Shown here in pieces: positions 1 to 11,075 of a DNA stretch of 27,228 nt; position 1 is the stretch's first letter, and the number at the start of each line of letters is the position of its first letter. The DNA is taken from assembly GCA_002633005.1 (NCBI GenBank), contig NMRA01000014.1, positions 225,301 to 252,528 on the forward strand, read 5' to 3'. The notes below the pieces were generated by a model. The model searched no databases. It had not been told where the DNA came from and was given only the letters and a program-made list of their open reading frames with translations. A program made the translations under genes and the position numbers. Origin of the DNA: Phoronis australis. Lineage: Eukaryota > Phoronida > Phoronidae.

Positions 1-1085
1 TTATTTTGGGAGCACTCCCACCCAGGACAATATGAATATGTGCTGCTAGCCTACCCGGCATCGGGTGAGTTTCCGAAAAGAAACACTTAGTTCCACTCAA
101 TAAAACTGTTATTCAGTGGGGTAACTGGTGGGGATAACATCACCGAACGATGTTGATAGAAACTGATTGCTAAAAACTTGCCAAGTAATGTTGTGTAGTC
201 TCCGAATGGAACTGTATAGTCATAGACATAGAGAGCACACACGGGGCTTCAGCATCCACACACTTTTTGTCAGTTAGTTGACCCTGTTGACCGCAATTGT
301 CCACGAATATAGTAACCTTAGGTCTTTTGGGAATTTGTAACCACCTGTCGAAGACTTGCACCAGGGAAATTAGCAGTAATAAGGCTTAGCGCGACGACGT
401 ATTTTGATAAAAATTCCATCTTTTACCAATTGTTTACATGCAGACAGCCACGCATGCGCAATTCAATCACCACTAGTACAGCAGCGACACCACGAGGAGA
501 ACTCTCCGAATAGCCCCATTGCACGAAATTTTGTACATGAGCATAACAATCTATTATTAATATACAATAAACGTAATTACTATGATACACTGTGTTTTTG
601 CTCCTTGACAGGAAAGATACTTTTGTAATTAACTCAAAAAAGTCAGTGCCAAATTACCCTACTTAATTATACAAAATGCCATCATCAAGGATGGTGACAC
701 TCACTTGTCAATCTATGTATACAGGAGTACGTTTTCAAGGGTTGTGTCATAAAAAATTGTCGGTTGGGTGCTACAATTTGTGAAGTAAAGACGGTGTTTT
801 CAAGTGCTGAAAAAAGTTAATTGGGGTTAATTACAACATGTTGTGCACAGAGTCTTGACTGCAGTCGAATAAACTACAGCGTTTGGAATGCGCTGAAAGA
901 GAATGTGTACCAAGGTTGTATACGTTGTATTATGATCAATAACCTAAACCTGCAAGACATTTTCTTTACTTAAAACGTATATGTCAGTATCAAAATGACA
1001 GAACACTAGGTGACAGTATGACACATGAACGTTTAGGTTACATTTCCACCCAAGAATGTTATGTTCATTACACTACCGCCTCAGT
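1..1085. other. Stretch with no recognisable gene
   Basis: I see only short chance open frames (60-75 codons) in this stretch on both strands, none with a recognisable domain or a good protein composition. There is no tandem repeat of note. It lies downstream of the 3' end of the minus-strand PIN/CXC pseudogene and may hold decayed flanking DNA of that copy, but nothing in the sequence proves this. Confidence 0.5.
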
Positions 1086-2825
1086 TCAATCCTCATCACT
1101 GTCTTCAAGTTGCTCAGAGACTTGGTTTAGCGGATTGTCACAATATGTCGCCTGGCACAATCCATATGCAGGTCTACATACAAGCCCATTCCTCCAGCAG
1201 TTGCAACGGAGAATACTACAAGCTGAGGTGCAGTTGCAGTGTATCATGTTCAGTAGAGTGTTTGGTGCAGCATTCATGGCAATCATGATGGGTACGATTT
1301 TCTTCAAGTCCCCTGCCCCAGTCTAGAGGATCCATCCCCATCCAAACCATGACCTGGTAGTACACTCGGAGACAATGAAACCTGGTGGGAGACGTTCGGG
1401 AGTAACGAAAGACTTGGCGGTAGCAACTTTCTTGGTGAATATGTTGTTACACATGGCTGCCAGAGAACACGTTCTCTCCCTACCAATCATTGCGACCATC
1501 GCTCGACTGCCAAGTTCCTCTATCTCAGCCGGATTCGCATTTTTTCGCGGTGAAGGTGTGTGCGCACGTTTAGAGGACTTGGTCGTCTTTCACGAGTTTC
1601 TGAAAGACTGAAGATTGCAAACGGCATACACATGAGACGTTGAGTTGCATCCTGCGAAGGAGCGCAGGAACAGTAGCTGGGTACTCAACTTAATCCCAGC
1701 ACTTCATCCAATTTATGTCGTATACTTTCAGATGGGTTCTTGACTGGTTGCCTGATCTAAAAAATAGTGGTTTCCCCCATTAGCCATGTAGTACGGGAGC
1801 AAAGGCACCAACAGGTCAATGTCGTCGCCGATTACTGAGGTGGACTGCATAATTGCACTGTCAATTGCTATCTTTGCAATGTCCACATCAGCGTCCCCTT
1901 CTCCCTGAACGACTGTGTATCCCTTTTCTGCAGCTTCACTTATTAAGGCGATCAGTAGTTGCTTGTTACTCCCGATGAATAGGAATTGATCTCCCTTTTT
2001 TCCATCAAATTTGGTTTCTCCAGTAAAGTTCACAGTCGGATACCTGCTGGTCTGTCTCCGTCTCTGCTGAGTTTTATCCTCTATGGACGAACATGCACCA
2101 TAGCCATCAAAGACAACGGCGGCTGCTTCATAGTGCTTTGCTGTTAAGTCAGCATATGCTCCGGCAATTTCCCCTATGTATCTGTCTTCTTCCATTTGAG
2201 CCCCATCAGTCATAAACCTTTCAGTCTGGAGATGTACTGAAGGTGTGGAGACTGGTGCTCCATCACGTGCGTGGGCCTTGGAACAGTGGCCAATGACGGC
2301 TTGAGCCAGTTGAGGTTTGTTTGCCTTCCTCAAGATCATTTTGTCCTCAGAGAAGGGATGATGGGTATGCACTGAGCTCAAAACTCATCACTTCCTCAAG
2401 AAACAAGTCACTCGACCGGTATACTACCAGGAATCGCTGGAAGTGCAGGCTAGGACCGATGGTTCTGTAAGGACCGATCTGGACAGCAGCTGTGTTTCTC
2501 AGAGCTTTCGTTTTCCTCTTAAACGAGAAAGAAAACGGAGGTTGTCCGACCATTATCTAAGGAGAAGGGTGAAAATGCGGTCAACCTTGTGCTTATCTTC
2601 GCAAGGTCGCATGCATCTTTCAATTCTGGCACCAGTTGCTTCTTTGTGTTGTTCACTTGCTGTGTACGTGAGATCATTGAAGTCCTGCAAGGCGATGTTC
2701 ACCTCTGACGTTATGGGGGCCGACATTGTCTCTAATACTCGCTGCTCCTCTGGCATCTTACTGCCATGAGTCAACCCTCTGAGCTTTTTAGCGATCTCAT
2801 TAATGTTAGTTAAATGGCTCGATCA
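1086..2825 (-). pseudogene. Decayed PIN (FEN/XPG-like) plus CXC-like zinc-cluster protein gene
   Basis: Translating the minus strand piecewise gives one collinear protein broken by several frameshifts and stops. In order: an N-terminal piece (about 2822-2555) with LMRSLKSSEG, LTHGSKMPEEQR and YTASEQHKEA; a linker (2553-2350) with FSFKRKTKAL, LHFQRFLV and SFELSAYPSSL; an open 217-codon core (2381-1728) with the acidic motifs VVFDGYG (89-95), GEGDADVDI (160-168) and VIGDDIDLLV (183-192), as in FEN/XPG-type PIN nucleases; then LLFLRSFAGCNSTSH (~1660) and SVFQKLVKDDQVL (~1605); then FTKKVATAKSFV, FHCLRVYYQVMVW and MDPLDWG (1440-1330); and a cysteine-rich tail (1307-1086) spaced CxCx3Cx4CxCx6Cx6Cx4C, ending LEDSDED. 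I recognise this order from predicted proteins in cnidarians, molluscs, echinoderms and hemichordates. Nuclease activity is inferred. No introns are evident, which fits a mobile or retro-copied origin. Confidence 0.8.
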
Positions 2826-3120
2826 CTGATGTTGGCATTTTGCCCTGGGTTTCTGGTTTATTTGTGTGGATTTTTTAAATAAAAACTAGTGGAAAACAAA
2901 TGTACACCAGACCATTTTTGTGACTTTTATGTCAAGCCAATGCTTTGGATTAAATGTTTGACCCCTTAAGTATAAATTCATTGCTCATATTTTAAAATAA
3001 TTCAGTCAGAATTCAGTCACATCTAAATGTTTTAAGATCATTCAATCAGAAACCAGTCACACCCAACCATGCTTTTCTTATAGGGGAAAATACTAAATAA
3101 TGGACAAATCAGTGAACTTT
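2826..3120. repeat. AT-rich stretch with a ~40 bp tandem duplication
   Basis: Two adjacent units at 2991-3029 and 3030-3069 share the pattern TTTTAAnATnATTCAnTCAGA followed by CAGTCACA. They differ at roughly a quarter of positions, so the duplication is old. The rest of the stretch shows no open frame or domain. Confidence 0.6.
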
Positions 3121-5340
3121 TTTAATTTTAGCCGCCATCTTGAATTTCATATCAAATACTGATCACACCGGAGAATTGTTCACTTCTTAAAACCACACAT
3201 TATAACCAAAAATTGTGTCTCTATCACAATTATTGAAGACGTTATATCTGTTTTTAGTGATTTCGAAATCGTGGCGGCCATCTTGGAAATGGCCCAGTTT
3301 TAACCCATCCGGAGGTCAGATTTTGGTAGACTTTTTTCCTGTTAATAAGTATACCAAGTAGGGGCTAAAACTGTTTTACAACCTTTTGTTGTAATTTGTT
3401 GTGGGTCGGGTAGCTATTTGTCATAAATTAACCCGTTCAAACTGCCATCAAAGTAACCAAAAAATGACGTCGACTGATTTGATCACCATAGAGACAAATT
3501 TGCAAAAATTAATGAAGCCCCTTTATGAGGTTTATAAGATACAGCTGCATACTGCCTGTAGTCAGGCACCGTAAAATAAGGGATGGTATGTCTTTTCTAT
3601 CGGTTGTTGCATGAAAACAAACAAAAAGCCCATTTATTTTATTTTTTATTTTCTTAGTCAGACAGCAAACTCGATGAAAAAGAACATTGGCAAACACCAG
3701 AACCCCGCAAACTGGCCCAAAGAGCACCTCAAAAATAGCTAAATATCAAATACACAAAACTGGGCAAAATTTAGCAAATTTTGGCACTCCTGTGAAGGTT
3801 AATTAACGGAAAATCCTTTGAAAATTTAAAGACTGTCTTCTGATAGAGACGTTCAATATCTACGTAAAGATTATAAAGTTTTTTCTTTCCTGTTCTTTTA
3901 AGCCGTTTTAAAACAACTTTACTAATTGAATCTTTTTGAACTAAACACGGACCATTTTGGGCCAAAATATTCATGAAGCTCTAACCTATAAAATAATGGT
4001 CCAAAAAATTTCAAATAAACATTTTGAATATATCCCACCAGGATGTATGTTACACACAATTTTTTTCAAGTTCTGAGTCGGTGACCTTAGAGTCGACCAT
4101 TTGGGGCTGTCGTGGAATGACAGTTGAATAGCTCATTAGCACGAACGTCATCCAGCAAATGAATCGTAGTAATTAGGCAAAATGCTAATTGGTATGTATT
4201 TTTTCAGACTGGAATACAACAAATTTAGCGCTAAACCTGGTGACGAAGGGAGAGTCGAGCAACTTTTTATGGAAGAGCCTACACAGATGAAACAAGCCAG
4301 GAAAAATCTGTGTAACAGGAAAATCAAAGCGTCAATTAGCTCATTGAAATTTTAAAATTTAATGCAGTCGCAACCAAATACATAGAAATCAGAATCTTCA
4401 AACGACTGTGACTAAGGCACAAAATAAAATCAAAATTGTCAAAATGATGATTATACAACCTTTGTCTGTGTTCATAAAGATCATAAAAGTCACACTTTTG
4501 ATAGCCCCCTCCTGCAAAATTGGATGATTTTATAAACTACAGCGTTTTGAGGAACAATGCAGAAATCAAAGTTTCACACGAATCTTTTTAGCAATTTCTG
4601 ATTCATGATGTTCATGAGTTAACCAAATTCGGACATTTTTTCTAGCCAGGGTCCAACATACTCTTAGAAGGAGCACTTCCCTCCAACTTGAAGCCTAAAC
4701 GTTAAAAACGTTAGTTGAGCTGAATCTTTCAAACACATTGGTCTCAAAATTTCCTTGCCACGATAGCAATTGGTTTGGACCATCAAAAAGTGTTTTTAAA
4801 ATGGCAGCTTGTCTCCTAAAAGAGAGTTTTATTTAACCCAGGGCACTGGTAAAAGCTAACAACTTCAAGAAGTCAATCCCACCGAAATAAGTCCAAAATG
4901 CCTTTTTTGGCCGTAAAACTTATTTTGTTCCTTTAAACTACACTTGTGTAAATATGGTTTTCGGCATTAAGCACGTTTGTAAACAGCACACAGCTATTCT
5001 CTTTCATTAGACCTACAAAACAATAACGTTCATTGTCTTTTGTGAATTAAGAACAAATCGCCAATTTTGCCTTTGTCTGTCACACATTGGATATATTTCC
5101 GATGAAACTTGATCAACTGGAAAATATTTGAATCATGTAAAAGGTCTAGTTTCATTTGATTCTACGATACCCATGTTCCTGCATCCAGATTCCAGGTGAA
5201 AATTGATGCATGCTATTATGAATGATCCGTGTGCATTGTGCGCGTATGTTTTTTTTTTCATTTCAGTTTTGGGTGAATTTAGAACCTGATATTATGTTTT
5301 TGAACGTGATTATTTTCATGATTCCATTATGTGCTATTGA
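3121..5340. other. Long AT-rich stretch with no gene
   Basis: Over two kilobases show only short stop-bounded frames of low-complexity composition (K, N, F, L, I rich), with no recognisable domain. Two copies of a GCCATCTTG core (3131-3142 and 3276-3285) are the only motifs I noted; they read as AAGATGGC on the minus strand. The stretch could be intergenic, intronic or the non-coding body of an unrecognised transposon. Confidence 0.45.
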
Positions 5341-5363
5341 TCTCAATTTCTCACTGTTCAATA

Positions 5364-5400
5364 GGGGTGCAAGGTGGGGCGCAAGGTGCAGCCCAAGGTT
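5364..5400 (+). repeat. 12 bp minisatellite, three units
   Basis: Three consecutive units GGGGTGCAAGGT, GGGGCGCAAGGT and GCAGCCCAAGGT make a small G-rich tandem repeat. The open frames across it (5222-5594) owe part of their length to this in-frame 12 bp period and show no domain. Confidence 0.7.
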
Positions 5401-6689
5401 CCAGTGATCTCACTCTCTCATTTTCCAACATGGGCGCCAGCTGTAGCACCTCAAAAATCTGGAAAGGGATAACAATTCACAATCCGTGTGCCAGTTTCCA
5501 GTTCCAAGATTCAATCACAATTATGATTGAGATAATGGACAATTCATCATCTTGTGTTGAATTGTGTAATTTTCAACTTTCGTTTGGAAATTAGAATTTT
5601 GAAACAGGAAATATTGAATTGTTGAATTCAATAATACGTGTGCAGGATAGATGTGCTGGTTCCCAGTTTTCAGTTTCAAGGTTCAATTCAAATTGAAATG
5701 TGAAACATGAAGTAAAGGTCAATATTTCATGGTTCAGTTTTTTTATCTTTTAAAAAATGGAACTAAGAAAATTATAATAATAAGTCAATAACCCATGGTT
5801 GCCGGAATTGTGAATCCGCGTTCAATACTCTACGACACGTGTGTCTAATTCCACACCCGTCCGCTGGGAATTTTAGTGGGTGACAGCAGTGCCGGATTAA
5901 AGGTTTGTGGGACCTTAAGTTATCAGAAGTCCGGGTAACCCACTGGCTAATCTGAGGTAGACTATGTAGACCTACATAGTTCAGTTCGTGTAACTTGAAC
6001 TAATATATTCCTACCGGAAAAGATCTGACAATAATCTAGTCAACATTTATTCAAATGAACACAATTGACTGATGTGCGTTAAACGTGATGCAGTAATCTG
6101 TTTGCTGTCACGATTTTGCAAAGTAAATTCTATTTTCTTGGTTTTACCACTGAAAACTCTTCAATTACATACTTATCAAGATGAACGCCTCCGTCATTAG
6201 GTTGCTTTTTCCGTGTCTGTCGTTTCGCTGTAGCTTTATCATTTACACCAGGTCCAGGCAATTAAGATTTAGATTTAGATTTAGCTTCCTCTTTAATCTC
6301 ATCAAAACAGTTTCGGACATTTCAAACAAACTCAAAAAGTGATGCATACAATTTTGCACACGTTTTATAGAAACTCGTGGACTTTGCATGGCTTTAGCTC
6401 ACTGGTTTTGTGGACCTCATTCAGAAGGCGATTCCAAAACTGTAGCGTGAAGACAAATTTATTCAACGCTCGTTTATATCGTATCATTAGATTTCTAAAA
6501 CGAATCCTGGTAATTGTGACATAGCTTACGCGAACGTTTCTTGAAATAACAACAACTAGGCTAGAAACGCACATGTACACAGCGAATTTACAGGTATAAA
6601 GCAAGTTCCTTAATTCTTATAAACCAGGTTATACTTTTTAAATCACTGCACAGAAAACATGATTTGTTATAAGCTTCTGACATTATTGT
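5401..6689. other. Non-coding stretch with weak local repeats
   Basis: Two loosely related segments near 5487 and 5651 share words of the type CCAGTTTnCAGTT and CAAGnTTCAAT. A single inverted-repeat-like terminus, CAGTGCCGGATTAA, begins at 5887 without a visible partner. A short AGATTT tandem repeat lies at 6264-6284. No coding region is recognisable. Confidence 0.4.
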
Positions 6690-8230
6690 ATCACTTGTGA
6701 GGTTCGTCTAGTAATGTTTCCGTCCATCTATTTTAATGATGGAGACCATTTTTTGTTCCGATCTATAATCCCAAAGAAAAATAACCTTAGTAACTCTGGT
6801 ATCATCCATTGTAAGTAACCTATTTCAGAGTCCGACCAAATGAATCTTCTTTCGCAAGGCAGAATCATGCCGGGCCATGTCGCCATGAACGGAACTATTT
6901 GAACCAAATCTATGGACTCCTAGAAAACAGCCTTGATACTTATTTTGCAGTGCATCACATTTACTATGGTGATTAAAGCCCCAATACCCCCGCACAATAA
7001 TCAAGGATAAGACAGATGCAAGCGTCGAACAGATCTTTGTAAGTTTGATATCCCAAGCTCTTTAAGCACTAAATTTAGAAACCAATCCCTCAACTGCCCT
7101 TCCTGCAACCTCAGGTAAAACGCCCGATGTCAATGCAAAATTTAAATGTTCTTCTAAAAACGCATCCAAATATTTATACTCATTCTTACTTAATGTAAGA
7201 TTGCCATAGACAGAGTTAAAAGACGTCAATGTATGAGAGTTAGGCCCATAGTGGATAATAATGACGTTTTCGTAATTAACCGTCATTCTCCACTCGGTGC
7301 GTAATCTGAAGATTGTGTTCGGTGTCACTAATCAGCGCTATGTCATTAGCATACAGGAGTATACACAATTTGAAGCTGTCGATATCAACTCCTAGCCCTT
7401 GATTTCTTATGGTCAGTGCAAGATCATCTAAAAATGGGGAGAACAGAGTTGGGCTCATGCATGCACCCAGCCTCAAAACGGGAGGCTCGAATATTTGAGA
7501 ATGTGGACCTTTTACTAAGATTCACGGGGTAAGTTCAGAGCTATGAATTGTGCATTCGCCGAATTTTGGTAGTTCCTGTCTTTTCAGTGGACTTTTGTCT
7601 CCTTTTCTACTTTTTTCGGAGTTTCTGTTTCTCTAACTCGGACCTTTTTCCCCCACTGTAGGTGCGCGCATGGGGCTTAGGATAGTCACCTTGTCTCACT
7701 CCCAATTCTAGAGGGAACCAGTCTGTACTAGCATCGGGTCCCAACGGATTAATATATTTTGCCTGTGATATTTAGTTTTAGAAGGCTATACATTAGCAGG
7801 TATCTATCAAATGCTTTTTCAAAATCTAAGTATCTACGTAAACAACAAATGTTTTTATTTAGTGTATTTCAAAGCAAATACATAGTAAATACAAGCTCTT
7901 TTGGACCGGAAACCGTTGTGTTCATCAACCAATAGATCCTTTTAGTCAGCAAAGGTGTTGATTCTGGAACTTAAAATAGTTGAAAATATCTTGTCTACAT
8001 CAGATAACAAATTTATTCCCCGATATTTAAGAGGAAAGCGGTGTCATTTTCCATACGTTTGAGGATAGGCATAAAAACTGCTTTATTCCAAACTTTTTGG
8101 ATAATTCAGTAGTCAGATTGTATTGAACAGAACAGTAAGAGCATAAACTCTTGGATAGTTTTTAGGAACTCGTTGGGCATGTTGTCTATGCATTTAAAAT
8201 CAAATTTGAATCATCACTTTTCATGACTTT
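6690..8230 (-). mobile_element. 5'-truncated non-LTR retrotransposon (LINE) reverse transcriptase remnant
   Basis: On the minus strand, pieces in different frames follow the normal order of a LINE reverse transcriptase: DNMPNEFLK (~8185), VWNKAVFMPILK (~8095), PLKYRGINLLSDVDKIFST (~8035), HNGFRSKRA (~7920), LDFEKAFDR (~7830), DWFPLELGVRQGD (~7725), SPTLFSPFLDDLALTI (~7458), ILLYANDIALIS (~7365, the catalytic box with D to N in YADD), NEYKYLDAFLEEHLNF (~7190), then the C-terminal region with YKDLFDACICLILDY (~7040), LGVHRFGSNSSVHGDM (~6925) and KVIFLWDY (~6785). Several frameshifts and stops and the YAND catalytic change show it is dead. No endonuclease domain or ORF1 is visible upstream, so it is 5'-truncated or further decayed. 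The clade (CR1/L2/Jockey-like) is uncertain. It is split near 7480-7670 by a foreign repeat. Confidence 0.85.
7480..7668 (+). repeat. ~190 bp interspersed repeat inserted in the LINE (copy 1)
   Basis: This segment separates the conserved reverse transcriptase blocks GVRQGD and SPTLF, which normally abut. It is not reverse transcriptase sequence in any frame. It aligns over most of its length with the reverse complement of about 11895-12092; shared words include GAGAATGTGnACCTTTTACT, TTCAGAGCTATGAATTG and GTGGACTTTTGTCTC. The exact ends and any target duplication are not clear. It is probably a SINE- or MITE-like non-autonomous element. Confidence 0.7.
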
Positions 8231-9167
8231 CGACTTTCGATCTGCCATTAAAAATTGTGACAAAAATATTTACAGTTGAGTGTTGTTTGCTAAAAAGGCA
8301 TCGAGCGGTACCCGCTCAACTTCGCCCGAGTGGTATTTGCTTGTAGATGACATGATATCGTGTAGACAAGAGGATTCTTGGTCAGCACTGAATGCGCGTG
8401 GTGGCAACATCAAAGGGTAACAAGGGAATCCAAAAGTGAATTTCTATAATTCTGTAGGAATAAATGTCTAGCCCAATGACCTAAGTAACGAGAGAGCTAG
8501 TGCGATGTGGATGCCTTAAAATCGGCCAAGAAACAAAACGGCCGAAATTTGTGATTTGTTATTCTGCTATTTTGGTTTAATTGCTAGCATAGTACGGTAA
8601 AGTGTAGGCATTTTCAATTTTTGAATTGAAAGTGATCGTCAAATATGCAAATATGTTGTTCATCCAGTGTCCACTCTGATTGTGGATTGGTGATGGATTG
8701 ACGTGCATGCGTGTACAAGTGTGTGCGTTTGCGCTCTTTTAAATTCGGTACACGCTGATTGTAAGTTCACTATAGGTAGCCCACGCCGTGCTCAAAAATC
8801 AGACATTCAACCACCGCGTTTTATTGCACTGAGAAAACCCCATCAAGCATTTTCACTTCATTAGGGAAAAGAAGGCCTAGACCTCAACTTTGGTCAATAT
8901 AAAGAAAGTCTTACCTTGTCAATCAGTGTCCATGATGCTCAGTCCCGCAGACGAGCAACAAACTTGACGGAAAAGATTTCCAAGGTTACATGTCACTACT
9001 TGTATGCCGAAGGTCCATTAATCTGAAGGCTCACTATGACTCCGAAGGTTCGCTACCTTCGAAAATTCAATACTTCGACTTTCCCAATTCCAAAATCAGA
9101 ACTCCGACAGTTCACTCTGCTCGCGACTCGTTCTAAAGCATGCAGGGACAACATCTGGGGCCTGGGT
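8231..9167. other. Stretch with no recognisable gene
   Basis: This is the expected position of the LINE's upstream endonuclease region, but I could not find its motifs in any minus-strand frame. A small perfect hairpin GAGCGGTACCCGCTC lies near 8302. A degenerate run rich in CTCCGA/CTTCGA words lies at about 9030-9115. Nothing else stands out. Confidence 0.4.
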
Positions 9168-9310
9168 CCATGCGCGACGCACCATAGGGGCCTGGAGGGC
9201 TATAGGCCCCCACTTATTTCAGTGAGGGTTGCCCATGGGCATGGGTGGCGCGCACCATAGGGGGATGCGGGGCTATAGCCCACTAATTTCATTGCTGCGG
9301 CGCCCATAGG
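9168..9310 (-). repeat. G/C-rich ~65 bp unit, two copies (minus orientation)
   Basis: Two units at about 9170-9237 and 9243-9308 each carry a CACCATAGGGG start, a GGGCTATAG centre and a TTTCAnTG end followed by GCCCAT. They are the reverse complement of the two units at 9430-9577. Each unit contains internal inverted G-run/C-run segments and can fold. Frames reading through them are repeat artefacts. Confidence 0.65.
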
Positions 9311-9429
9311 GTCAGGGCTGCGGCGCCCAACGACGTTTTTAAATCTAAAAAGATTGAATGTAACTCCATGACTTCGTGAAGACTGGCAGAAATAGGGCGC
9401 CTTACTAATCACATTACGTGCGCGACGTT

Positions 9430-9577
9430 CCTTAGCGTGGGCGGCGCAGCACTGAAAAAGTAGGGGACTAAGGCCCCCCAGCCCCCCCTGTGGTGCACCG
9501 CCCATATACCATGGGCGGCGGAGCACTGAAAAAAGTGGGGTGCTATAGCCCCCCAGCCCCCTATGGGGCACCGCCTA
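9430..9577 (+). repeat. G/C-rich ~65 bp unit, two copies (plus orientation)
   Basis: Two adjacent units begin GGGCGGCGCAGCACTGAAAA and GGGCGGCGGAGCACTGAAAA, continue through GTGGGG, CTATAGCCCCCCAGCCCCC and end GGnGCACCGCC. A fifth copy lies at about 25967-26021. With the minus-orientation pair at 9168-9310 they form an inverted arrangement around a ~120 bp spacer. Confidence 0.75.
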
Positions 9578-9790
9578 TGGAGAACGTTCTCTTGCTGGAC
9601 CACATTACATCCGAATTTGTGTCATGTGCTTTGTGAGCAACCGCCGCAGCAACCTCATTTTTGGTATTACATGTTGCGTCTCAGAGAGTTATCGTTGTGT
9701 ATACAGATTTCCCTTCCCCCTGAGTAAGCTGCGTAAAGGGCCTTACTGAAAACTCTACGACGTTTACAAAATATCAAAGGTCCACCGGTC

Positions 9791-9834
9791 TTGAAATTCG
9801 AACCACCCCCGCTCAATGCTGGGTACGGGCCTGA
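9791..9834 (-). repeat. Terminus of a short interspersed element (TCAGGCCCGTA type)
   Basis: Read on the minus strand this segment starts TCAGGCCCGTACCCAG and runs into a G-rich stretch and a TTCGAA word. The same order is seen at 25653-25698 (minus): TCAGGCCCGTAGCCAGG, G-run, TTCGA. It looks like the end of a non-autonomous DNA element; no partner end was found nearby. Confidence 0.4.
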
Positions 9835-9909
9835 GGTGGGACACTGTCAAGTAACTTACGAACATTGTCCATGTTGGATGCTTTAAATATCTTATTGTTC
9901 AGTTTGATT

Positions 9910-11075
9910 TTAAGTACTAGTCCACGAGAGCACCAACCATGAGCGGCAAGGTGGGGGTCAGCCGATTTTCACCAAATTTGGCACATATGTAGTCCTATGT
10001 GATCTATAAACAGCGGTAAAATATTTCCTCAAAATATTGCGTTTTTCTAAAGTTATAGGTTCAAACACATTTTACGGCTTCGCAGCCATGTTTTCACGGT
10101 ATAAAAACTGTCCAGTTTTAACTGTTCGTATTTTTCCTTGAATGAAAGCTATTGATTTTTTATTCATTTGGCATTGTTTAGTGGAGCCTATAGATTGTTA
10201 CACAGATGTCTTGAAACACGATTCCGATTTACCACCCTCATTTAGTAGTTTTACTACACTGCCCCACGTTATGCCATTTTGAGGTTGTGTTCAGTACACT
10301 GCTGTACCAAATCTGCCCCCACTGTTATGAGAATGAAACTTAGCCAAAATGTTGAAAAAAAAAGTTTCTTTCATTGCATAAAATAAAAACTTTGTCAGTC
10401 AGTTTATTAGTTATACATTTTGGCACCTCAAATGTACTAAAGTTTTCATATATCTGAGATCGATGCGTGAGCACCGTAAAATCCTATTGTCCTTCATGTC
10501 TTTCGATATTTTGCAACCAGTTAGTTCCTCCTGAATGTTTTGAACGTTTTACTACTTATCATTTAAGGCTATAGTACCCCTAAATACCATACATGGCTCC
10601 ATTTTGTAAAAAGCCGATTATGTCCTCCACAGTGAACAGGGTTAGACATGAACTCGACAAATGTAGGTTATTTTGATTTACAGTTGTTTTACTTTGCAAT
10701 TTCCTCATGGGTATTTCTTCACACATATTCAAGTCAGATTTTCTGTTGATCAAATGTTCANTGACATTGGTCATGAACCTATCATGTGATATCAAAATTG
10801 TTCAGAAACGATTCTGTTTGAAGCAGAAACTGGAGTAGAAAATTTGGTCAAAAATGACTCGTTCCACACCAAGAAATTGCCTCATTTTGCCCCCAAGAAC
10901 ACTTCCCTTGTAGGCCTATCTCCTAAACCACCAAACTTTGTGGTGTCATACTTCACCCAATTTCTCTCATCCCTAATGTGATTTATCAGATTAAACATGG
11001 ATCTGAATGGCTGACCCCCCACCTTGCCGCTTGTTGGCTGTACAGTGGTCGGTGGATCCGTGGACTGATACTTAA
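9910..11075. mobile_element. TTAA-flanked inverted-repeat DNA transposon, non-autonomous (copy 1)
   Basis: TTAA at 9910-9913 and at 11072-11075 bound a ~1.16 kb segment with related ends. The left end reads GTACTAGTCCACG; the right end, reverse complemented, reads GTATCAGTCCACG. Further in, AGCGGCAAGGTGGGGG and GTCAGCC occur in both ends. No transposase frame was found inside. TTAA duplication is known for piggyBac and Kolobok, but the ends match neither well enough for assignment. The segment at 15056-15890 is a diverged copy of the left 880 bp in the same orientation. One ambiguous base lies at 10761. Confidence 0.7.

Noticed and set aside
1018-1326. Plus-strand frame with a membrane-like end (FSRVFGAAFMAIMMGTIFF), reminiscent of ABC transporter half-molecules
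   Set aside because: It is antisense to the cysteine-rich tail of the PIN/CXC pseudogene, which is supported by collinear motifs over 1.7 kb on the minus strand.
2443-2769. Plus-strand frame of 108 codons
   Set aside because: Antisense to the N-terminal part of the PIN/CXC pseudogene; no domain of its own.
5887-5900. CAGTGCCGGATTAA, like the end of a hAT element
   Set aside because: No inverted partner or target duplication was found in the window.
9200-9603. Minus-strand frames with repeated GGW/GGLGG and FQCCAAH-type peptides
   Set aside because: They are translations of the four G/C-rich repeat units; the peptide repeats follow the DNA repeats.
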